Assembly: GCA_005884155.1 (NCBI GenBank)
Contig: VAXD01000065.1
Location: 12,622 to 17,885, forward strand
DNA: 5,264 bases
Direction: 5' to 3'
Origin: Actinomycetota bacterium
Lineage (GTDB): Bacteria; Actinomycetota; Thermoleophilia; Gaiellales; Gaiellaceae
How positions within the stretch are numbered: position 1 is the first letter of the stretch; each line of letters begins with the position of its first letter. The translations under genes were made by a program, and so were the position numbers. Below the pieces are notes generated by a model. It was given only the letters and a program-made list of their open reading frames with translations, did no database searches and was not told the origin of the DNA. Below are positions 1 to 3,944 of this stretch, piece by piece.

Positions 1-97
1 GGACGGGGCTCGCGACTGGGTGTACGGCGGGACGGGCACGGACCATGCCTGGAACGTCCGGCTCGACCGGGTCAGCGGCGTCGAGCGCTTCCGCTAG
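1..97 (+). CDS. C-terminal end of an RTX-like (hemolysin-type calcium-binding) protein, partial
   Basis: Only the last 31 codons are visible, read from base 2 to a TAG stop at 95-97. The peptide contains DWVYGGTGTDHAWN, which fits the GGxGxDxx nonapeptide of RTX calcium-binding beta-roll repeats, followed by a basic/acidic tail ending DRVSGVERFR. Many secreted or surface proteins of Thermoleophilia actinobacteria, as I recall them, end in degenerate repeats of this kind (D-x-V-x-GG-x-G-x-D, then a DR-rich tail). The aspartates and glycines of such repeats normally bind calcium outside the cell. With one repeat visible, the length, signal peptide and true role cannot be judged. The gene converges on the rhomboid gene, with 6 bases between the stop codons and no clear terminator. 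Confidence 0.5.
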   Translation, partial: DGARDWVYGGTGTDHAWNVRLDRVSGVERFR

Positions 98-103
98 CGG
101 ACG

Positions 104-955
104 TCACTGGGCGTAGCCACGCACCTTCAGGTACGCGACCGCGAGGCTGAGCAGGCCGACGCCGCAGAGGCCCGCGACGCCCCAGAGCCCGACGCTGGTG
201 TAGGCAGCGTGTCCGCGCCCGAAGCGGGAGAGCACGAGCGCGCAGAGGATCCCGCCGATCAGTCCGCCGATGTGGCCGCCGACCGAGATGTTCGAGAGCG
301 AGAAGCTGAGGATCAGGTTGATCAGGATGAGAGCGGCCGCGGAGCCGCCGAGCACGTAGCTGCGCTGCCGCTCGAGCACGAGCGCGGCGCCGAGCAAACC
401 GAAGAGCGCCCCGGACGCTCCGACGGTCGGCGAGGTCGGAGTGAAGACGAGGGCGCCGGCCGAGCCCGCGAGCCCGGAGATCAGGTAGACGGCGATGAAG
501 CGGCCGCGCCCGAGCGCCGACTCCACCGCCGAGCCTACGAACCAGAGGAAGTACATGTTGAACGCGATGTGGATCAGGTTCGCGTGCAGGAACGCGCTCG
601 TGATCAGGCGCCACCAGTCGCCGTTCGCGACGGCCGGGCCGTAGAGCACCCACTTGGCGAAAAGCGAGCCGCCGGGCGAGTTGATCCCGTTCCCCTGCAC
701 GGCCGTGATCACGTAGATGAGCACGTTCAGCGCGATCAAGCCTTTCGTCACGAGCGCGGTGGTGCCCTCGAACGGGTTCCTGCGCGCGCCCTTGGCCACG
801 CGACGGACGCCCTGCGGCTGGCCGGAGTGCTCGGGACAGCGCTGTCCGACGGGGGCCGGCGTCATGCATTCCGTGCAGATCGGGCGGCCGCAGTCCGAGC
901 ACGAGATGTACGTCTCGCGGTCAGGATGGCGGTAGCAGCGCATGGGCGCGGACAT
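104..955 (-). CDS. Rhomboid-family intramembrane serine protease with N-terminal B-box-type zinc finger
   Basis: 283 residues from ATG at 955. It is predicted to cleave transmembrane substrates within the membrane. The N-terminal 45 residues hold paired metal ligands C7/H10, C19/C22, C27/C30 and C40/H43, a B-box-like zinc module facing the cytoplasm. The rhomboid core follows: TM1 about 68-86, the L1-loop W115-R116 pair, TM2 with H129-x3-N133 (oxyanion side chains), TM4 with GASG and the catalytic Ser181, and TM6 with GGH and the catalytic His228. A seventh hydrophobic segment lies at about 254-275, giving a 6+1 arrangement. All catalytic residues are present, so it should be active; substrates are unknown. 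A GTG at 988 would add 11 residues and overlap comB. I prefer the ATG at 955 because it avoids that overlap, though its Shine-Dalgarno (acggga) is weak. ATG 943 is also possible. Confidence 0.9.
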   Translation of the reverse strand: MSAPMRCYRHPDRETYISCSDCGRPICTECMTPAPVGQRCPEHSGQPQGVRRVAKGARRNPFEGTTALVTKGLIALNVLIYVITAVQGNGINSPGGSLFAKWVLYGPAVANGDWWRLITSAFLHANLIHIAFNMYFLWFVGSAVESALGRGRFIAVYLISGLAGSAGALVFTPTSPTVGASGALFGLLGAALVLERQRSYVLGGSAAALILINLILSFSLSNISVGGHIGGLIGGILCALVLSRFGRGHAAYTSVGLWGVAGLCGVGLLSLAVAYLKVRGYAQ

Positions 956-976
956 GTCCCGTAGCGTAGTGCCGAG

Positions 977-1660
977 GTGCGCTGTCACGTCTCTTTCACG
1001 CCTGCAGAGGCCGTTTCCGCGCCCTTCGGCATCGTGATCGACGTGATGCGCGCCACCTCGACGATCGTGCAGGCGCTCGCGTCCGGGTATCGGCGCGTCC
1101 TCAGTTGCGCCGAGATCGACGACGCGCGGGCGCTCAAGGAGGAGCTCGGCGACGCTGCGATCACCGGCGGCGAGCGCGAGGCGCAGCGGATCGTCGGCTT
1201 CGAGGCGGGCGCGTCGCCGCGGGAGTTCCTGGAGCCACGGGCCGAGACGCTGATCCTCTCGACGACGAACGGCACGCGCGCGATCGTCTCCGCGACGGAA
1301 GGATGCGGCGAGGTCGTGCTCGGCTCGCTCCTGAACCTCGACGCGGTGGCGGCGCTCGCTCGCGAGCGTGGGGAGGACACCGTCATCCTCTGTGCCGGTT
1401 ACAAGGATGCATTCGCGATCGACGACGCGTACTGCGCGGGCCGGATCGTCGCGCTGCTCGGTGCCGAGCGAACCGATGCCGCGGTCGCGGCGGAGGCGAT
1501 CGCGGCTCGCTACCCGAACGCGGTCGACGGGATCAACGCGCGCACGTACGGGCCGCCCGGCCTCGAAGAGGACATCGCCTGGGTGGCGCGCGAGAGCGTC
1601 CTGGACGTGGTGCCGCGCTTTGCTCGGATGGTCGGCCCTGCCGCGGAGGTCATGCTCTAG
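977..1660 (+). CDS. comB: 2-phosphosulfolactate phosphatase family protein (ComB-like)
   Basis: 227 residues. ComB removes phosphate from (2R)-phospho-3-sulfolactate to give 3-sulfolactate, a Mg-dependent step first known from coenzyme M synthesis in methanogens. The family signature is clear: a short N-terminal strand (VSFTPAEA), IDVMRATST at 21-29, GGER at 64-67, a GxSPREF segment at 78-84 (usually GNSP), LSTTNGTRA at 94-102, LCAGYKDAFAIDD at 138-150 and a final Y-x-PPG-x-E-ED region. The length is usual for the family. GTG 977 is the only start possible after an in-frame TAG at 962-964, and it has no convincing Shine-Dalgarno, so translation may be leaderless or nearly so. Actinobacteria do not make coenzyme M for methanogenesis, so the real substrate may be sulfolactate phosphate or another phosphoester. 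Family assignment is firm; the substrate is inferred. It sits immediately upstream of the SOS promoter of imuB, where imuA' is usually found. Confidence 0.88.
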   Translation: MRCHVSFTPAEAVSAPFGIVIDVMRATSTIVQALASGYRRVLSCAEIDDARALKEELGDAAITGGEREAQRIVGFEAGASPREFLEPRAETLILSTTNGTRAIVSATEGCGEVVLGSLLNLDAVAALARERGEDTVILCAGYKDAFAIDDAYCAGRIVALLGAERTDAAVAAEAIAARYPNAVDGINARTYGPPGLEEDIAWVARESVLDVVPRFARMVGPAAEVML

Positions 1661-1673
1661 CTAGCGGCCGTTA

Positions 1674-1691
1674 CGAAGTCGTCACACTTCG
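1674..1691. repeat. Short inverted repeat between comB and imuB
   Basis: CGAAGT and ACTTCG form a perfect 6-bp stem around a 6-base loop (cgtcac), 13 bases after the comB stop and 3 bases before the imuB -35 element. No run of T follows, so a classical intrinsic terminator is not supported. It may be a weak terminator for comB, a protein site next to the promoter, or chance. Confidence 0.3.
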
Positions 1692-1694
1692 GAC

Positions 1695-1724
1695 TTGACA
1701 GGCGAACACGTGTTCGTGTAGAAC
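1695..1724 (+). promoter_or_regulatory. SOS-controlled sigma70-type promoter of imuB
   Basis: A perfect -35 hexamer TTGACA (1695-1700) is followed, after an 18-base spacer, by a -10-like TAGAAC (1719-1724, four of six matches). A start about 6-7 bases downstream would fall near 1731, only about 5 bases before ATG 1736, so the transcript would be leaderless or nearly so. Both LexA-type boxes fall inside the promoter: one fills the spacer and the other overlaps the -10 and start site, as expected for repression by exclusion of RNA polymerase. The elements are visible; the start site is inferred. Confidence 0.75.
1703..1716. promoter_or_regulatory. LexA/SOS box 1 (perfect palindrome)
   Basis: CGAACACGTGTTCG is a perfect 14-bp palindrome and matches the Gram-positive/actinobacterial SOS box CGAAC-N4-GTTCG. 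It lies in the -35/-10 spacer of the imuB promoter. LexA should block the promoter here until RecA-stimulated self-cleavage during DNA damage. The site's place ahead of an imuB gene, a known SOS target in mycobacteria, adds strong support. Confidence 0.85.
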
Positions 1725-1732
1725 ATGTGTTC
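1721..1732. promoter_or_regulatory. LexA/SOS box 2
   Basis: GAACATGTGTTC has intact GAAC-N4-GTTC half-sites. Its flanks (a before, g after) are less symmetrical than those of box 1. Its centre is 17 bp from that of box 1, so two LexA dimers would sit about 1.6 helical turns apart. It overlaps the last bases of the -10 element and the expected transcription start, which should make repression tight. Confidence 0.75.
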
Positions 1733-1735
1733 GCA

Positions 1736-2920
1736 ATGATCGCATGCATCGTCATCCCGGGATTCGAGCTGCGGGCCGCGCTGCGGGAGCGGCCGCGCCT
1801 GCAGGTCGAGCCGGCCGCGCTTGCACCGGAGCCCGGATCGGAGGCGTTGCTCGGCCCGGTGACGGCCGCCGCCGAGACTGCGGGCGTGCGGCCGGGGATG
1901 CGACTGGGGGAGGCGCTGGCCATGTGCCCGTCGCTCCAGCTCGTCGATCCCGATCCCGCCGCGGCGGAGGAAGCGTGGGAACAGATCGTCCGGCGGCTCG
2001 AGGACGCGGGCTTCTCGGTCGAGTCGGCCGCGCTCGGCTGCGCGTACTTCGAGACGCGCGGAGTCGAACGGCTCTACGGCGGCTTGGAGCCGGCGCTCAG
2101 GCGGGCGCTCAAGGCGGTCGGCCCGGGGTGGGACGTGCGTGTGGGCTCGGCGAAGCGCCGTTTCGCGGCGCTGGCGGCGGCGAACGTAGCCCGTTCCGGC
2201 CAGGTGCTGGTCGTCTCCGACGAGCAAGCGCGCGAATTCCTTGCGCCGCTGCCTTTGACGCTGCTGCCGCTGGAGGCGGGGCGGCGGGACGAGCTGCGAG
2301 AGCTGGGCATCACGAAGGTCGGAGAGCTTGCCGGGCTGCCGGGCGGCGCCGTGGCCGAACGTCTGGGGCCGGACGGCCGGCGCGCCTGGAGCCTGGCGAG
2401 AGGGGGCTCGAACCGGCGGGTCCGCGGAAGGAAGCCCGCCGCGGAGCTGCTCGAGACGCTCGAATTCCCCGAGGCGGTCGGGAACGAGCTGACGCTGCGC
2501 CGCTCGCTCGGCGTCCTACTCGACCGGCTGCTCGCCCGACCGGAGCGGGGTGGGCGGGCGCTGCGCAAGCTCGCGCTCTCCGCGCGGCTCGTCGGCGGAG
2601 GCTCGTGGCGGCGGACCGTGACACTCCGCGACGCCACCGCTGAGCTCGTCCGCCTGCGCGCCGCGCTCGGGCCGAAGCTGCTGGACCTGCCCGCACCGGT
2701 GGTCGCGCTGACGCTCGAAGTGCTGGTGCTGGCCGAGTCGGTCGGCAGCCAGCTCGAGCTCGTCCAGCCGGAAGGTGCTGAGCTGCGCACGCATCTGCGC
2801 GAGGGGCTTCGTCAAGTGAGCGCCGGGACCGGCTCGGGCTCCGTTTGTACCGTCGTCGAGGTCGCGCCGTGGTCGCGTTTGCCCGAACAGCGAGCACTCC
2901 TGGTTCCGCGCGACGACTGA
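1736..2920 (+). CDS. imuB: ImuB-type DNA polymerase Y-family protein, catalytically inactive mutasome subunit
   Basis: 394 residues from ATG 1736. ImuB is a Y-family paralogue that does not polymerise but links the error-prone polymerase DnaE2 to the sliding clamp. The palm begins IACIVIPGFEL, with no metal-binding Asp where active DinB has DMDAFF. The usual SIDE(A/V)-type catalytic motif is replaced by SAALGCAYFET (about 97-107), so both metal-ligand regions are lost. A helix-hairpin-helix follows (LRELGITKVGELAGLP, about 188-202), then a little-finger-like domain (about 236-335). QLELV at 339-343 sits where ImuB proteins carry a clamp-binding QLxLF-type motif. The tail VEVAPWSRLPEQRALLVP is typical of ImuB. 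At 394 residues it is shorter than mycobacterial ImuB (over 500). GTG 1727 lies inside SOS box 2 and upstream of the likely transcription start, so ATG 1736 is preferred. No Shine-Dalgarno is seen, consistent with a leaderless mRNA. Confidence 0.88.
   Translation: MIACIVIPGFELRAALRERPRLQVEPAALAPEPGSEALLGPVTAAAETAGVRPGMRLGEALAMCPSLQLVDPDPAAAEEAWEQIVRRLEDAGFSVESAALGCAYFETRGVERLYGGLEPALRRALKAVGPGWDVRVGSAKRRFAALAAANVARSGQVLVVSDEQAREFLAPLPLTLLPLEAGRRDELRELGITKVGELAGLPGGAVAERLGPDGRRAWSLARGGSNRRVRGRKPAAELLETLEFPEAVGNELTLRRSLGVLLDRLLARPERGGRALRKLALSARLVGGGSWRRTVTLRDATAELVRLRAALGPKLLDLPAPVVALTLEVLVLAESVGSQLELVQPEGAELRTHLREGLRQVSAGTGSGSVCTVVEVAPWSRLPEQRALLVPRDD
2858..2861 (+). promoter_or_regulatory. 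Ribosome binding site favouring GTG 2869 of the DUF6504 gene
   Basis: GAGG followed by 7 bases and a GTG at 2869, inside the end of imuB. It is the best Shine-Dalgarno near any candidate start of the downstream small gene, and it argues for a start overlapping imuB rather than the CTG at 2917. It could be chance, since it also encodes part of ImuB. Confidence 0.4.
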
Positions 2921-3147
2921 ACCAGCCGCGAGCGGTCCTCGTCGAGGCGCACGTGGACGGGTCGCCGCGGACGGTCAATCGGTCACAGGTTGCGCTCGTG
3001 CGCGAGGAGTGGCGCGTGGTCGACCGTTGGTGGACGGAGGAGCCGGTGAGCCGCCGCTACTTCGACGTCGTGCTTGCGGGCGGGGAGCACGCGGTTGTCT
3101 TCCACGACGAGGAGGTGGGCCGCTGGTTCAGTCAGCGCGGGAGTTGA
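2869..3147 (+). CDS. DUF6504 family protein, small partner gene of imuB
   Basis: 92 residues as called. The conserved part starts near N18: QPRAVLVEA, then VREEWRVVDRWWTEEPVSRRYFDVV (about 44-68) and AVVFHDEEVGRWFSQ. This W-R-V-x-D-x-W-W core, followed by a Y-F/W-x-V-x-L strand and a GRWF ending, is what I recall of DUF6504, a family regularly found directly after imuB in actinobacteria. It has no signal peptide or membrane segment and looks like a small beta-rich cytoplasmic domain. The function is unknown; co-location suggests a role in the mutasome. The start is uncertain: TTG 2845, GTG 2869 (good GAGG site) and a rare CTG 2917, which forms CTGA with the imuB stop where relatives often have ATGA. 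Translation is probably coupled to imuB and the gene under the same SOS promoter. Confidence 0.75.
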   Translation: MVAFARTASTPGSARRLNQPRAVLVEAHVDGSPRTVNRSQVALVREEWRVVDRWWTEEPVSRRYFDVVLAGGEHAVVFHDEEVGRWFSQRGS

Positions 3148-3152
3148 GAAGA

Positions 3153-3944
3153 TCAGTCGTCGGCGCGCAGGCGGTCGACGAATCCGCCGGGCGGGGCATG
3201 CAGGTTGAGGAAGCGGATCGGCTCGTCGCCGGCCACGCGGAACCCGTGCACGACGTTGGGCGGGGCCGCGACGAAGGTTCCTGGACCGGCGACGCGCGGC
3301 TCGTTCGCGACGAGGAACTCGACCTGCCCCTCGAGGACGTAGAAGCAGTCCGCGTGGTCGGCGTGGGTGTGCGGGTCGACTCCCTCGAAGGCCGGGCGGA
3401 AGGTCATGTCGATCGCGGTCAGCTGCGGGAGGTCGCAGAGGATCCTGTGCATGCTCGCTTCGTGCTCGAGCGTCTCCGCGTCGCCGGGAGTGGTGAAGAC
3501 AGCATCCGCGAGCGGACGCCCTCCATCCTGCGGCGGGTCGTGCTGGTCGAAGCCGCTCTCCCCGCGGCCGCGCAAGACGTCGCCGAAGCCGGAGGAAGGC
3601 GCGTGGATGTTGAGGAAGATCGCGGTCGCGTCGCTCACGTTGCGGAACGTGTGGACGACATCCGGCGGTGCGGCGGCGAAGGTTCCGGGCAGCGCGCGCG
3701 TGGTCTGCCGCTCGGGGCCCAGCGCGAGCTCGATCTCGCCCTCGAGCACGTAGAACGCGTCCGTGTGGTGGTGGTGGACGTGCGGGTCGGGGCCCTTCTC
3801 GCCGGGCTCGTAGCGGAACCAGGTGACGATCAACGGCTCGAGGTCGGCGAGGATCCTGAGCGTCCGCTCGGGCCGGTCCGTGGTCGTCTCGCCCTCGCCG
3901 GGCGCTAGGAACAGCGGCCGGTGTTCGTCGAGCTGCACGCACAC
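3153..3944 (-). CDS. Two-domain cupin protein (bicupin)
   Basis: 263 residues from GTG 3944. Two homologous cupin barrels are joined in tandem. Module 1 has H55-V-H57, D62, FYVLEG at 64-69, GTFAAAPPDVVH98 and FLNIHAPSSGF. Module 2 has H192-T-H194, D199, FYVLEG at 201-206, GTFVAAPPNVVH233 and FLNLHAPPGGF. Both keep the three metal-binding histidines, while the usual motif-1 Glu is Asp in both. Cupins of this sort bind a divalent metal and may be dioxygenases, isomerases or small-molecule binding proteins; the reaction here cannot be told. No signal peptide is seen, so it is probably cytoplasmic. GTG 3944 directly follows an in-frame TGA; an AGGAA lies 12 bases upstream, rather far, and GTG 3938 is an alternative. 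Its 5' end overlaps dnaE2 by about 24 bases head-to-head, and it ends 5 bases from DUF6504. It is an odd insertion in a mutasome locus. Confidence 0.85.
   Translation of the reverse strand: MCVQLDEHRPLFLAPGEGETTTDRPERTLRILADLEPLIVTWFRYEPGEKGPDPHVHHHHTDAFYVLEGEIELALGPERQTTRALPGTFAAAPPDVVHTFRNVSDATAIFLNIHAPSSGFGDVLRGRGESGFDQHDPPQDGGRPLADAVFTTPGDAETLEHEASMHRILCDLPQLTAIDMTFRPAFEGVDPHTHADHADCFYVLEGQVEFLVANEPRVAGPGTFVAAPPNVVHGFRVAGDEPIRFLNLHAPPGGFVDRLRADD
3909..3926. repeat. 18-bp imperfect dyad over the dnaE2 start codon and cupin 5' end
   Basis: GAACAGCGGCCGGTGTTC pairs at 8 of 9 positions about its centre; only G3914/G3921 fails. The outer arms GAACA and TGTTC resemble SOS half-sites, but they are separated by 8 bases (GAAC-N10-GTTC) rather than the N4 of LexA boxes. 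It covers the dnaE2 GTG and codons 7-12 of the cupin gene, so a bound protein could affect both divergent genes. As an mRNA hairpin it could hide the dnaE2 start. A chance origin in GC-rich coding DNA cannot be excluded. Confidence 0.35.

Noticed and set aside
91..100. CCGCTAGCGG palindrome at the end of the RTX-like gene as a terminator between convergent genes.
   Set aside because: A 5-bp dyad with no loop and no following T-run; it overlaps the stop codon and is easily chance. GCTAGCGG recurs at 1660-1667, also without a clear meaning.
770..779. GAAC-GG-GTTC palindrome inside the rhomboid gene, resembling an SOS box.
   Set aside because: The half-sites are 2 bases apart rather than 4, it lies deep inside a coding region, and no start is nearby.
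209..964. Long open plus-strand frame opposite the rhomboid gene.
   Set aside because: It is an antisense shadow in GC-rich DNA with low-complexity Glu/Arg/Asp composition; the minus strand encodes a complete rhomboid with all catalytic motifs.
3130..3165. Terminator between the convergent DUF6504 and cupin genes.
   Set aside because: The gap is 5 bases and no stable hairpin with a T-run is visible on either strand.
3009..3908. Long open plus-strand frame opposite the cupin gene, which could seem to join DUF6504 to dnaE2.
   Set aside because: Its product is Arg/Glu-rich without motifs, while the minus strand encodes two intact cupin modules.
3881..3911. Possible dnaE2 promoter with TGGTCG and TAGGAA elements.
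   Set aside because: The -35 matches only three of six bases and the spacer is 19; TAGGA is equally well explained as a Shine-Dalgarno. Not strong enough to annotate.
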